Program-made: the position numbers and the translations under genes
Shown here: piece after piece, positions 43,876-52,506 of the stretch
How positions within the stretch are numbered: position 1 is the first letter of the stretch
How the letters are laid out: every line of letters starts with the position of its first letter
The notes under the pieces: generated by a model
Seen by the model: only the letters and a program-made list of their open reading frames with translations
The model's database searches: none
What the model was told of the DNA's origin: nothing
From: Pseudomonas brassicacearum subsp. brassicacearum
Lineage (GTDB): Bacteria > Pseudomonadota > Gammaproteobacteria > Pseudomonadales > Pseudomonadaceae
Length of the DNA: 64,000 nt
NCBI RefSeq assembly: GCF_008801605.1
Contig: NZ_VZPJ01000004.1
Location: forward strand, 310,001 to 374,000
Reading direction: 5' to 3'

Positions 43876-44439
43876 ATGAATCCGGAAAATCAAACAATAA
43901 TTGATCGGTATCCGACGTCCCTGCGTATGTTGCACTGGGTGCGCGCCGTGCTCATCGCCGGCCTCCTCTGGGCAGGCTGGCACATGACCGGGCTCGATGA
44001 CGAAGTGGCGAGCAAATATGAGCTCTATTACCCATGGCACAAATCCTTTGGGGTGCTGGCGTTTCTGCTGGCCCTGATTCAGATTACCCTGCGCGTGCGC
44101 ACCCCCAGGCTGCCGCAACCGCCGGAGACGCTGGCGCGCTACGAGAGAGTTTCCTCATGGCTTGCGCACCGCACCTTGTATGCACTGCTGGTGATTGTCC
44201 CGTTGATGGGCTATTCGATGTCGAGCACCTACACGATGAGTGACGGGGTGTTCTTTTTCGGAATAAACCTTCCGGAACTACTTGGGAAAAATGACGACTG
44301 GTTCGTCGTCTTTCAATGGCTGCATAAAGTGCTCGCCTACACCCTGCTCGGCCTGATCGTGGTGCATATTGCCGGCGCCCTCAAACACCGGCTCTTCGAC
44401 CGGGACCCTCGAAGCGACGTCCTGCGCCGCATGCTGTGA
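43876..44439 (+). CDS. Cytochrome b561
   Basis: A 187-residue, four-helix inner-membrane di-heme cytochrome of the bacterial b561 (CybB) type. Histidines in the membrane segments are visible in LRMLHWVRAVL (about 19), PWHKSFGVL (about 55) and FQWLHKVLAYTLLGLIVVHIAG (about 147 and 161). CybB oxidises superoxide and reduces ubiquinone in E. coli. GGAGAGA lies well before the ATG at 43876. Single gene, followed by a hairpin. Confidence 0.88.
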   Translation: MNPENQTIIDRYPTSLRMLHWVRAVLIAGLLWAGWHMTGLDDEVASKYELYYPWHKSFGVLAFLLALIQITLRVRTPRLPQPPETLARYERVSSWLAHRTLYALLVIVPLMGYSMSSTYTMSDGVFFFGINLPELLGKNDDWFVVFQWLHKVLAYTLLGLIVVHIAGALKHRLFDRDPRSDVLRRML

Positions 44440-44453
44440 CGCTGACTTGACGG

Positions 44454-44478
44454 GGCATTGGAGCAAGGTACCAATGCC
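44454..44478 (+). terminator. Hairpin after cytochrome b561
   Basis: GGCATTGG and CCAATGCC form a perfect 8-bp stem just after the b561 stop; the downstream T content is low. Confidence 0.5.
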
Positions 44479-44531
44479 TTGCGGCGCTAAATGAACGCGA
44501 GGAAAGAATTATCGGAGCGGTCCTCAGATGT

Positions 44532-44939
44532 TCATCGCTGGGCCCTGGCCCTACTTTCAGCACCTAGTACAAACAAGAAGACCAACGCCAGGGCAACTTC
44601 GACCAGCACCGCCGGCAAGATGCCCGATTCGACATTGCCCATGGCCCATTCGACCAGCCCCAGCAGCGCCAGCAGCGAGCACGTGGTGACAAAGCCCGCC
44701 ACCACGCCGGTTCGTCCTGGTGACGGCGGCGCATTGCGGGCCAACAGCAACGCAACTCCAATGCCCGCGTAGAGCGGTGCCGCACGCCGGCCTACCAACC
44801 CCGTGACACCGCCATCGAAAACCACCCCCCAATTGGCCAGCAACGCGGCCGGCGCGAACAACCAGATGGCGGCCAACACGAAAAACAACAGTGCCGAAAA
44901 AGTCGCCAGGTAGCGGAACGCGCGAGAAGCGTGGCTCAT
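44532..44939 (-). CDS. Small four-helix membrane protein
   Basis: A 135-residue protein with four hydrophobic stretches (about 10-32, 46-66, 78-98, 107-128) and a basic tail (ESRARAQR). No family that I can name with confidence. Its ATG overlaps the stop of the AcuI-type reductase gene by four bases (ATGA), so it is the second gene of a leftward pair. Probably an inner-membrane protein of unknown role. Confidence 0.7.
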   Translation of the reverse strand: MSHASRAFRYLATFSALLFFVLAAIWLFAPAALLANWGVVFDGGVTGLVGRRAAPLYAGIGVALLLARNAPPSPGRTGVVAGFVTTCSLLALLGLVEWAMGNVESGILPAVLVEVALALVFLFVLGAESRARAQR

Positions 44940-45922
44940 GCATTCACGTCCACGACGGTGCGCCCGCGCACCTTGCCTTCCAGTACCCGAGCGGCAACGG
45001 CAGGCACCTCTGCCAAGCCAACCATCTGGGTGGTGCGGGTCAGCTTGCTCAAATCAAGGTCCTGGGCGAGTCGCGACCATGCCTGCAGGCGCACCGCTTG
45101 CGGAGCATTGACCGAATCGATACCGGCCAGGGTTACGTTACGCAAGATGAAAGGCAGCACCGAGCCAGGCAGATCCGCGCCCTGGGCCAGGCCGAAGGCA
45201 GCGACAACGCCGCGATATTGGGTTTGAGCCAAGGCATTGGCCAGGGTGTGGCTGCCCACCGAATCAATGACGCCAGCCCAGCGTTCCTTGCCAATCGGTG
45301 CGCCCGGCTGCGACAAGGTGTTGCGGTCGATGACCTGCGTCGCCCCAAGGTCGCGCAGGTAGTCGCCCTCCTCTTGCCGTCCGGTCGAGGCGATCACTCG
45401 ATAGCCCAGGCCCGACAGCAGTGCGAGGGCCACCGAGCCGGCGCCGCCGCTGGCACCGGTGACCAGGATATCGCCTCGATCCGGGGTCAGCCCGCCATGC
45501 TCCAATGCCAGGACACTGAGCATCGCCGTGTAGCCTGCGGTGCCGATGGCCATGGCCGCCTGGGTCGAGAATACTTCCGGGACTTTTATCAGCCAGTCAC
45601 CGCTCACCTGCGCCCTCTGCGCAAAGCCACCGTGGTGGGTCTGGCTCAGCCCCCAGCCGTTGACCAGCACACGGTCGCCGGCCTCGAACCCCGGGTGACT
45701 GGAAGTCTCGACGATACCAGCGAAGTCGATGCCCGGAATCAGCGGAAACTGGCGAATGACGGGGGAGCGTCCACTTAGGGCCATGGCGTCCTTGTAGTTC
45801 ACGGTCGAGAACTCGATCGCGACGGTAACGTCACCGGGCATCAGGTCCTCGTCCTTGAAGTCGACCAGATGGGTCGAGATCGCTTCGCCGGTTTTAGTCG
45901 TGAGCAGCGCCTTGAATGTCAT
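44936..45922 (-). CDS. Acrylyl-CoA reductase (AcuI/YhdH family)
   Basis: A 328-residue MDR oxidoreductase without structural zinc; VTGASGGAGSVALALLSGLGYRVIASTGRQEEGDYLRDLGA is the cofactor fold and ASGGAG its nucleotide-binding loop. AcuI/YhdH reduces acrylyl-CoA to propionyl-CoA with NADPH; it is common as a detoxification enzyme. AGGAC/AAGAA precede the ATG. Coupled with the small membrane protein gene downstream. Confidence 0.88.
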   Translation of the reverse strand: MTFKALLTTKTGEAISTHLVDFKDEDLMPGDVTVAIEFSTVNYKDAMALSGRSPVIRQFPLIPGIDFAGIVETSSHPGFEAGDRVLVNGWGLSQTHHGGFAQRAQVSGDWLIKVPEVFSTQAAMAIGTAGYTAMLSVLALEHGGLTPDRGDILVTGASGGAGSVALALLSGLGYRVIASTGRQEEGDYLRDLGATQVIDRNTLSQPGAPIGKERWAGVIDSVGSHTLANALAQTQYRGVVAAFGLAQGADLPGSVLPFILRNVTLAGIDSVNAPQAVRLQAWSRLAQDLDLSKLTRTTQMVGLAEVPAVAARVLEGKVRGRTVVDVNA

Positions 45923-46006
45923 GGTTCTTGTCCTGTTCGTTCAAAGGATCGTCATCGCTGCCCTGCAGATGCAACAGACACGGCAACGGGTATGGCCAGG
46001 CCGCAT

Positions 46007-46234
46007 CAGTGTGCCTGAGAAGGCCGTTTGGTTTCGAGCTGCAGCGCCCTGCGGATGCCCGTTTCCAGCAAGCGTGCCGGAGCAAAAACTGCGCATGAAC
46101 TGCAACTGGCCGGCCGCTTTGCCAGCGGTATAGCGCAACTTCGGACGCTCGGCACGCGCGATCTGGAGTACCACTTCAGCCACCACGTCGGGGCCGTCGG
46201 CGGTCGCCATGGCCTGGTTCACCACTTTCGTCAC
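46007..46234 (-). pseudogene. C-terminal relic of a short-chain dehydrogenase
   Basis: On the minus strand MATADGPDVVAEVVLQIA and RYTAGKAAGQLQFMRSF read like the usual C-terminal part of an SDR of the oxidoreductase/dehydrogenase type. After MRSF a one-base shift in a T run gives FAPARLLETGIRRALQL, which continues the family pattern, to a TGA at 46007-46009. The N-terminal three quarters are absent: a stop lies just before 46234. A truncated, frameshifted remnant left by a deletion. Confidence 0.75.
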
Positions 46235-46343
46235 TTTTGAATAATCGGTTCTGTTTCTGCGGCCATTTAAACTTTCGAAAAAAGCGCAAAAATTGCCTCA
46301 CCAATGGTTATGGGTCAGTCACATGGCTGTTGGGCTTGCAGCC

Positions 46344-46505
46344 CTCTTCGCGAGCAGGCTCGCTCCCACAGGTTTTGCGGTGTACATGGATTCTGTGTCT
46401 GCTGAAGATCCAATGTGGGAGCAAGCCTGCTCGCGATGGCGGTGTCATAGCCGATGACGATTCTGGATGTGCTGGCCTCTTCGCGAGCAAGCTTTGCTCC
46501 CACAG
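46344..46505. repeat. Three REP units
   Basis: Copies at 46344-46372, 46414-46440 (inverted) and 46476-46505 share the core CGCGAGCA(G/A)GCT...GCTCCCACAGG. Such units with the GCTCCCACA motif are typical extragenic repeats of Pseudomonas fluorescens. Orientation alternates, giving a potential long stem between units 1 and 2. Confidence 0.85.
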
Positions 46506-46599
46506 GATGAATTCGGTCTTCACCAAGAACCAGGTCGGCTGTCAGGCCGCCTCGGGGTGGACGTTGATCTCGGGCGCCCCGTTAACCACGATGGCAATG

Positions 46600-46755
46600 C
46601 CGGAGTGAGGGCATGCCGAGCCTAGGCGAGGCACCGAGTGGTGGGGCAAAGCGTTTTTGCTTACTTTTGGCTGGTCCGGCTCCCGGCTCTTCCAAAAGTG
46701 AGCCGCCGTCAAGGCGGAACCCTAAGTAGCCGTTACCGCAGCAACGGATATACAC
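46600..46755. repeat. Repeated intergenic sequence family
   Basis: Contains GCAAAGCGTTTTTGCTTAC, CTCTTCCAAAAGTGAG and AGCCGTTACCGCAGCAACGG in this order, a block that I recall from many intergenic regions in this genus. Based on recognition only. Confidence 0.55.
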
Positions 46756-46764
46756 ACGCCCCCC

Positions 46765-48057
46765 CTAAACCTCAGGCCCCCAACGACGAAACAACACGCT
46801 GGCATTGACCCCACCGAACCCAAATCCATTGGAAAGCGCATGGGTAATCGGCATCTTCCTGGCCTTCAGACCAACCAGATCAAGCCCCGCAGCAGCCTCG
46901 TCAGGATGAACCAGGTTCAGGGTAGGCGGGACAATCTGGTCCCGAAGCGCCAACACCGTAAAAATTGCCTCAATACCACCAGCCGCCCCCAGAAGATGCC
47001 CTGTGGCCGATTTGGTAGAGGTAATCGCCACACCGGAGTCCGTGCCGAACACCGAGCGAACGGCGGCCAGTTCCCCGCTATCGCCGACCTGGGTGGACGT
47101 CGCGTGAGCATTGATATGTTGCACATCCGAGGGGCTGACAGAAGCCTGGCGCAGCGCCTGTTCCATCGCACGCCGAGCGCCGTTGCCGTCTTCCGGCCCC
47201 GCCGTCAGGTGATAGGCATCGGCGCTGGTGCCATAACCCACCAGTTCCGCCAGGGGCTTGGCGCCACGTGCGAGAGCGTGCTCCAGCGACTCGATCACCA
47301 GCAATCCAGCGCCCTCGGCCATGACAAAGCCGTCGCGATCACGATCAAAGGGCCGCGAGGCCTCTTGCGGGCGCTCGGCAAAACCGGTGGACAGTGCGCG
47401 GGCGGCGGCAAAGCAACCCAGGGTCACGCGATCTATCGCCGCTTCCGTACCGCCGCATATGGCGATATCCGCTTCGCCGCTTCGGATGAGCCTGGCCGCG
47501 TCGCCAATGGCCTGAACCCCGGCCGCACAAGCGGTTACCGGCGCGCCCAGAGGTCCTTTGAAACCGTGCCGGATGGATACGTGCCCGGCCGCCATGTTGG
47601 CGAGAAAAGCCGGTGCCGTGAACGGCGACAATCGGCGCGGGCCACGCTCATCGGTGGTGCGTACGGCACCGGCAATCGCGCCAAAGCCACCCACGCCCGA
47701 GGCGATGAGGGTCGCCGTCCGCTCCTGGTCGTGGGCATCGGTCGGTTGCCAGCCAGCCTGTTGCAACGCTTCCTCGGCCGCCACCAGCGCGAACTCGATG
47801 AAGCGATCCATCTTCTTGCGATCCTTGGCCGGGATGATGCGTTCCGGGTCGTAACCGGCGATGGCGTCCTCCTCCAACGAAGGTACCTGGCCGCCCACGG
47901 CCACGCCAGTTCCCTCGGTAATATCGCCAGACAGGATGCGAATGCCGGAGCGCCCGGCCAGCAGGCGCTGCCAGACTTCTTCAACGCCACAGCCCAACGG
48001 GCCGACAATGCCCACGCCAGTGACGACGATGCGTTTTTGACCTTGGGAAGTCATCAT
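46765..48057 (-). CDS. 3-oxoacyl-ACP synthase II (KAS II, FabF paralogue)
   Basis: A 430-residue condensing enzyme with the Cys-His-His triad of KAS I/II: Cys in VTACAAGVQAIG, His in INAHATSTQVGD and His in KSATGHLLGAAGG. KAS II elongates acyl-ACP with malonyl-ACP. As an extra copy beside a lipid-handling efflux set it may make or alter the exported acyl chain, or be an inhibitor-tolerant backup. GAGG lies five bases before the ATG at 48057. It is third in the leftward operon adaptor-RND-KAS (54 bases after the RND gene). Confidence 0.87.
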   Translation of the reverse strand: MMTSQGQKRIVVTGVGIVGPLGCGVEEVWQRLLAGRSGIRILSGDITEGTGVAVGGQVPSLEEDAIAGYDPERIIPAKDRKKMDRFIEFALVAAEEALQQAGWQPTDAHDQERTATLIASGVGGFGAIAGAVRTTDERGPRRLSPFTAPAFLANMAAGHVSIRHGFKGPLGAPVTACAAGVQAIGDAARLIRSGEADIAICGGTEAAIDRVTLGCFAAARALSTGFAERPQEASRPFDRDRDGFVMAEGAGLLVIESLEHALARGAKPLAELVGYGTSADAYHLTAGPEDGNGARRAMEQALRQASVSPSDVQHINAHATSTQVGDSGELAAVRSVFGTDSGVAITSTKSATGHLLGAAGGIEAIFTVLALRDQIVPPTLNLVHPDEAAAGLDLVGLKARKMPITHALSNGFGFGGVNASVLFRRWGPEV

Positions 48058-48110
48058 TGAAACCTCTTCATATCTCAGTCGATGTTCACTAAACAGCACA
48101 AGTGCACTGC

Positions 48111-51100
48111 TTAAACCTGCACAGCTGTGTGAGCGTGCGCTGAAGGGTCAGGACGAATCCTGAACCAGATGGAATACATCGCCGGCAGGAACACCAGCGT
48201 CATGATGGTGCCAACGAACGTACCGCCGATCAGTGTGTAGGCCAGCGTCCCCCAGAACACCGAATGCGTCAGCGGAATGAAGGCCAGGATCGCTGCCAGC
48301 GCCGTCAGCAGGACCGGGCGGGCCCGTTGTACCGTGGCTTCGATGACCGCGTGGAACGGGTCCAGCCCTTCCTGTTTGTTGTGATGGATCTGCCCGATCA
48401 GAATCAATGTGTTGCGCATCAGGATGCCCGAGAGTGCGATCAGGCCGACCAAGGCGTTGATCCCGAACGGCTGCTGGAAAATCAGCAGGGTCGGCACCAC
48501 GCCAATCAGGCCCAGCGGTGCGGTGAGGAACACCATGATCATTGCCGAGATCGAACGCACCTGCGCGATGATGATCAGCAGCGTCAGGGCCACCATGATC
48601 GGCACCAGCGGCACGATCGCCTTGCCGGCCTTGCCCGACTCCTCGATGGCGCCCGCCTGCTCGATCCGGTAGCCGCTCGGCAGCGTCTCGATGACCGGCT
48701 GCAGTGCCTTTATGATCGCGCTCGAGACGTCCGGTGGCTGCAAGCCTTCGGCAATGTCGCCACGTACCGTAATGGTCGGGGTGCGATCACGACGACGAAG
48801 GATCGGATCCTCCATGCGCACATCGACTTCGCCCACCTGGGACAGCGGAATGCGCTGGCCCGCCGCGCCCACCAGGGTGAACCCTTCGATCCTGGCCGGA
48901 TCGAGGCGAATGTCACCGGCAGCACGACCGACCACCTGCACCGAACGAATGTCCTCGCGAACCGCCGTGATCGGCACCCCCGTGAGCAGGAACTGCAATT
49001 GCTGCGCGACGGCATTTGACGTCAGGCCGACCGCCTGCAAACGATCCTGATCCAGGGTGAAATGCAACGTCGGCGCCAGCGGCCCCCAGTCGGTATTGAC
49101 GGTTCGCATCAGCGGGCTCGCCTGCATGACATCCTGGACCTGGCCCGCGATCTCGCGCAATTTCGACGGATCAGGCCCCATCACCCGGTAGGCAACCGGA
49201 AATGGCGAATACGGACCGAACACCAATTGCGTCACCCGGATCCGCGCCTCTGGGGCGAGCCCCTGGGCAGCCGCCTCACGGAGACGGAACTTGAGGGTCT
49301 CGCGCGCTTCCTGGTTCTCGGTCAACACCACGATCTTGGCGAACGAAGGATCGGGCAGTTCCGGCGCCATCGCCAGGTAGAAACGTGGCGCGCCTTGGCC
49401 GATGTAGGCCGTGACGATTTTTGCCTCATCCTGTTTTTGCAACCAGGCCTCGACCTTGGCGGTGGCGGCACTGGTCTGCTCGATGGAGGTTCCATAGGGC
49501 ATCTGCACCTCGACCATCACCTCGGGACGATCGGAGGTCGGGAAGAACTGTTTCTTGACCAGCCCCATGCCGAGAATCGCCACGACGAATGTTGCGATCA
49601 CGGTGCCGGCTACCCACCATTTGCGTGCGATGACGCGGGTCAGGACCTGGCGGAAACGATTGTAGTGGCGGGTGTTGTAGATGGCTGCGTGGCCGCCTTC
49701 GACCTGCTTGATGTCCGGCAACAACTTCACCCCCAGGTATGGGGTGAAGGCCACCGCCACCACCCAGGAAGCGATCAGGGCAATGCCGACGATCCAGAAC
49801 ATGTTGCTGGTGTACTCACCGGCGGTCGACTGGGCGAAACCGTTAGGCATGAATCCGATGGCCGTCACCAGCGTGCCGGACAGCATCGGCGCGGCCGTAT
49901 GGCTCCAGGCATACGCGGAGGCCTTGATCCGGTCGTAGCCCTCCTCCATCTTCACCACCATCATCTCGATAGCAATGATGGCGTCGTCCACCAACAGCCC
50001 AAGCGCCAGGATCAACGAGCCCAGGGTGATCCGGTCGAAGTTCTTTCCGGTGGCCGCCATCACTACAAACACTATCGCCAGTGTCAACGGTACGGCGGCT
50101 GCGACCACAACGCCTACACGCCAGCCCATGCTGAGAAAGCAAACGAGCATTACAACCAGCAGCGCGACAAAAAACTTGACCATGAACTCGCCGACGGCCG
50201 AGTCAATGTTCACGGCTTGATCGGTGACCTTGGTCAACGTCATGCCCAGTGGCATGCCTTCATTGATCCTGGCCGTCTCCGCGTCCAGGGCCTTGCCCAG
50301 GTCCAGGCCGTTCCAGCCCTCGCGCATTATGACCCCTAGCAACAAGGCCTCTTCGCCGTTATTGCGCACCAGGAAGGTGGCCGGATCTTCATAACCACGC
50401 TCGACGGTCGCGACGTCCGAGAGCTTGAGCGTGCGACCTTGAATCGCCAGGGGCGTGTCACGGATTTTTGCCAGCTTATCGAAGGCGCCGTCTACCCGGA
50501 GGAAGACCTGCGGCCCGTTGGTTTCGATGGAGCCGGCGGGCGTGAGTAGGTTCTGGCTGTTCAGCGCGGCGAAAATATCCTGGGGCGAAACGCCCAAGGT
50601 GGCCAGCCGGTCATGGGAGAAGGAAACAAAGATGCGTTCGGCCTGTTCGCCGATGATGTTGACCTTTTTCACACCTGCCACGTGCAACAGGCGTTGGCGC
50701 AACGCTTCAGCATCGCGCACCAGCAACCGCTGTGGCTCGCCTTTGGCTTTCAGGGCGAACAGCGCGAACGTCACATCGGAAAACTCATCATTGACCATCG
50801 GCCCGATCACGCCCGCCGGTAACTTGAGTGCTTCGTCCTGGAGCTTTTTACGCGCCTGATAGAACTCCTCCTGCACTTGCGAAGGTGGCGTGCGATCGAC
50901 CAGCGACACCATGGTGAAGGCCAGGCCGGGACGGGTGTAGGTGTCCGTGCGGTCGTACCACTTCAGTTCTTGCAGGCGCTTTTCAAGCGGCTCGGCGACC
51001 TGGTCCTGCATCTCCTGGGCGGTCGCGCCTGGCCATGCCGTGATGACGGTCAACTGCTTGACCGTAAACGGTGGGTCCTCGGCACGTCCCAACTGAAAGA

Positions 51101-51191
51101 ATGCCAAGGTGCCTGCGACGGCAATCAGGAAGATCAGGAACACGGTAATGGAGCGCTCGCGAACGGCGAGTGCCGACAGGTTGAGGCTCAT
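48111..51191 (-). CDS. RND efflux transporter permease (MexK/TriC-like)
   Basis: A 1026-residue RND inner-membrane pump. N-terminal RERSITVFLIFLIAVAGTLAFFQLGRAEDPPF, repeated helix blocks near 335-540 and 860-1010, and the proton-relay acidic pair in LILALGLLVDDAIIAIEMM. It resembles the MexK/TriC/CzcA-like hydrophobic-amphiphilic group rather than MexB. Its start overlaps the adaptor stop by four bases. Together with the adaptor (51188-52297) and the outer-membrane factor (52507-53967) it makes a complete tripartite pump. A shared TetR operator and lipid enzymes suggest fatty-acid or lipid export (inference); no direct evidence for the substrate. Confidence 0.9.
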   Translation of the reverse strand: MSLNLSALAVRERSITVFLIFLIAVAGTLAFFQLGRAEDPPFTVKQLTVITAWPGATAQEMQDQVAEPLEKRLQELKWYDRTDTYTRPGLAFTMVSLVDRTPPSQVQEEFYQARKKLQDEALKLPAGVIGPMVNDEFSDVTFALFALKAKGEPQRLLVRDAEALRQRLLHVAGVKKVNIIGEQAERIFVSFSHDRLATLGVSPQDIFAALNSQNLLTPAGSIETNGPQVFLRVDGAFDKLAKIRDTPLAIQGRTLKLSDVATVERGYEDPATFLVRNNGEEALLLGVIMREGWNGLDLGKALDAETARINEGMPLGMTLTKVTDQAVNIDSAVGEFMVKFFVALLVVMLVCFLSMGWRVGVVVAAAVPLTLAIVFVVMAATGKNFDRITLGSLILALGLLVDDAIIAIEMMVVKMEEGYDRIKASAYAWSHTAAPMLSGTLVTAIGFMPNGFAQSTAGEYTSNMFWIVGIALIASWVVAVAFTPYLGVKLLPDIKQVEGGHAAIYNTRHYNRFRQVLTRVIARKWWVAGTVIATFVVAILGMGLVKKQFFPTSDRPEVMVEVQMPYGTSIEQTSAATAKVEAWLQKQDEAKIVTAYIGQGAPRFYLAMAPELPDPSFAKIVVLTENQEARETLKFRLREAAAQGLAPEARIRVTQLVFGPYSPFPVAYRVMGPDPSKLREIAGQVQDVMQASPLMRTVNTDWGPLAPTLHFTLDQDRLQAVGLTSNAVAQQLQFLLTGVPITAVREDIRSVQVVGRAAGDIRLDPARIEGFTLVGAAGQRIPLSQVGEVDVRMEDPILRRRDRTPTITVRGDIAEGLQPPDVSSAIIKALQPVIETLPSGYRIEQAGAIEESGKAGKAIVPLVPIMVALTLLIIIAQVRSISAMIMVFLTAPLGLIGVVPTLLIFQQPFGINALVGLIALSGILMRNTLILIGQIHHNKQEGLDPFHAVIEATVQRARPVLLTALAAILAFIPLTHSVFWGTLAYTLIGGTFVGTIMTLVFLPAMYSIWFRIRPDPSAHAHTAVQV

Positions 51192-52297
51192 GGACGGCCC
51201 CCGGCAACCTTCACATCACCCGGTTGAGCCAGCCGCACTTCCTCACCTTCACGCAGCAGATGGGTGCCGAGCCCGACAATACGCTCGCCCACATTGAGCT
51301 TGCCGGCGACTCGTGCAGCGTCATCGCTCAAACTCAGGATCTGCACAGGTCGCCAGGTGACTTTCGCAGGCTCCCCGTCTATGACCCACACGCCGGTGCC
51401 GTTGCCCGGGTCAAAAACGGCAGCGATCGGCACTTGCAGCGCCTGCCGTTGCGCGCGGTCTTCGGCGATGCGAAGGGTGACGGTCGACCCCAGCGGCGCA
51501 TTGGCCAGCGCGCCCTCCAGCACGTACCGCGCCTCGAAGGTCCGCGTCACGCGGTCAGCCGAATCCGAAAGCAGCCTCAGCTTCGCGGTGACCGCCCCCG
51601 TGGTGACGCCATAAAGCGTCGCCTGTGCGGTGGCGCCTGCGGCAGGCCGCAAGGTCTCGGGCAATTGCACAACGGCTTCGCGCTGCCCTGCCCGCGCCAG
51701 TCGAACCACGGTTTGCCCGGGGCTGACGACTTGCCCGGGCTCGGCCAGCGTGTCCATCACAACACCGTCGGCATCGGCGAGCAGCACGGCATAACCCGAT
51801 GCGTTCCGGGCGACGTCAGCCTGCGCTTGCGCAGCGCTGAGTTGTGCCTTGGCAGTATCGGCAGCAGCTTTTATCTGGTCATAGCCCGATGCGGAAATAG
51901 CGCCTGCGGCGACCAGGTCGCGATAGCGTGCCTCGTCATCGGCGGTCTGCTTGGCCCGGGCCCGAGCGGCAGCGACTGCCTCTTGTTGGGCTCGCGCCTG
52001 CAGCCCAAGGTCGATGGGGTCGAGGCGCATCAACGGCTGCCCCCGTTTGACGACCTGTCCGCTATCGACCAGGCGCTCAAGCACCTTGCCCGCGACCCGA
52101 AAGCCCAGGTCACTCTGGACCCGAGCCGCCACGACGCCGGTAAAAGATCGCGAGAGATCAGACGAACCCTGGACTTCAGAAACCCGCACCAGGGGCGCAA
52201 GCGTGCGTGGATCTTTAGCGGTGGATGAGTCGCCACACGCCGTCAGGACGAGAGGCAACAAGCAAGCGGCAAAGGTGACAGGTCGAAGCCGGAGCAT
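51188..52297 (-). CDS. Periplasmic adaptor of the RND pump (lipoprotein)
   Basis: A 369-residue membrane fusion protein. MLRLRPVTFAACLLPLVLTAC is a lipoprotein signal (LTAC lipobox); the hairpin is long (about 100-170, rich in Ala/Arg/Gln), flanked by the lipoyl halves GKVLERLVDSGQVVKRGQPLMRLDP and GVVMDTLAEPGQVVSPGQTVVRL. AAGGGA five bases before the ATG and the promoter below support 52297; the ATG at 52333 would lie upstream of the predicted transcript start. First gene of the leftward operon and directly downstream of a TetR operator (52343-52368). Confidence 0.9.
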   Translation of the reverse strand: MLRLRPVTFAACLLPLVLTACGDSSTAKDPRTLAPLVRVSEVQGSSDLSRSFTGVVAARVQSDLGFRVAGKVLERLVDSGQVVKRGQPLMRLDPIDLGLQARAQQEAVAAARARAKQTADDEARYRDLVAAGAISASGYDQIKAAADTAKAQLSAAQAQADVARNASGYAVLLADADGVVMDTLAEPGQVVSPGQTVVRLARAGQREAVVQLPETLRPAAGATAQATLYGVTTGAVTAKLRLLSDSADRVTRTFEARYVLEGALANAPLGSTVTLRIAEDRAQRQALQVPIAAVFDPGNGTGVWVIDGEPAKVTWRPVQILSLSDDAARVAGKLNVGERIVGLGTHLLREGEEVRLAQPGDVKVAGGRP

Positions 52298-52331
52298 AGG
52301 TTCCCTTTTGGGCAGATAGGACAAGAGCCTC

Positions 52332-52368
52332 ATTCTCAATCCAGTGACTATTTCTGTCAATCGTCACA
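52332..52368 (-). promoter_or_regulatory. Promoter and TetR operator of the adaptor-RND-KAS operon
   Basis: Operator 52343-52368: AGTGAC-N14-GTCACA. On the minus strand TTGACA (52355-52360), 17 bases, GAGAAT (52332-52337) gives a sigma-70-like promoter fully within or next to it. Binding would block RNA polymerase. Confidence 0.8.
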
Positions 52369-52445
52369 GATCATCCCGCTGTGCTAGTTGCAGCAGCGCT
52401 TAACGATTAACGGACATACTTACTATTGCGCCCTATGAGTGTTCA

Positions 52446-52480
52446 TTGACAGGATGTGACCATAATATAATATGGTCACA
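52446..52480 (+). promoter_or_regulatory. Promoter and TetR operator of the OMF-SDR operon
   Basis: Operator 52455-52480: TGTGAC-N14-GTCACA, the most symmetric of the four (CATAATATAATATG in the middle). TTGACA at 52446-52451, 16 bases, TAATAT at 52468-52473 is a near-consensus sigma-70 promoter that the operator overlaps. Confidence 0.85.
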
Positions 52481-52506
52481 AATCATCCATGACTCCAGGA
52501 GTCTCA

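Larger units (their letters stand above)
46235..46764. other. Repeat-rich gene-free region
   Basis: No gene. It holds three REP units (46344-46505) and a segment (about 46600-46755) that I recognise as a repeated non-coding sequence in fluorescens-group genomes. Confidence 0.6.

Noticed and set aside
46344..46505. CRISPR-like array
   Set aside because: Three units only, in alternating orientation, with unequal gaps and the known REP core; no cas genes nearby.
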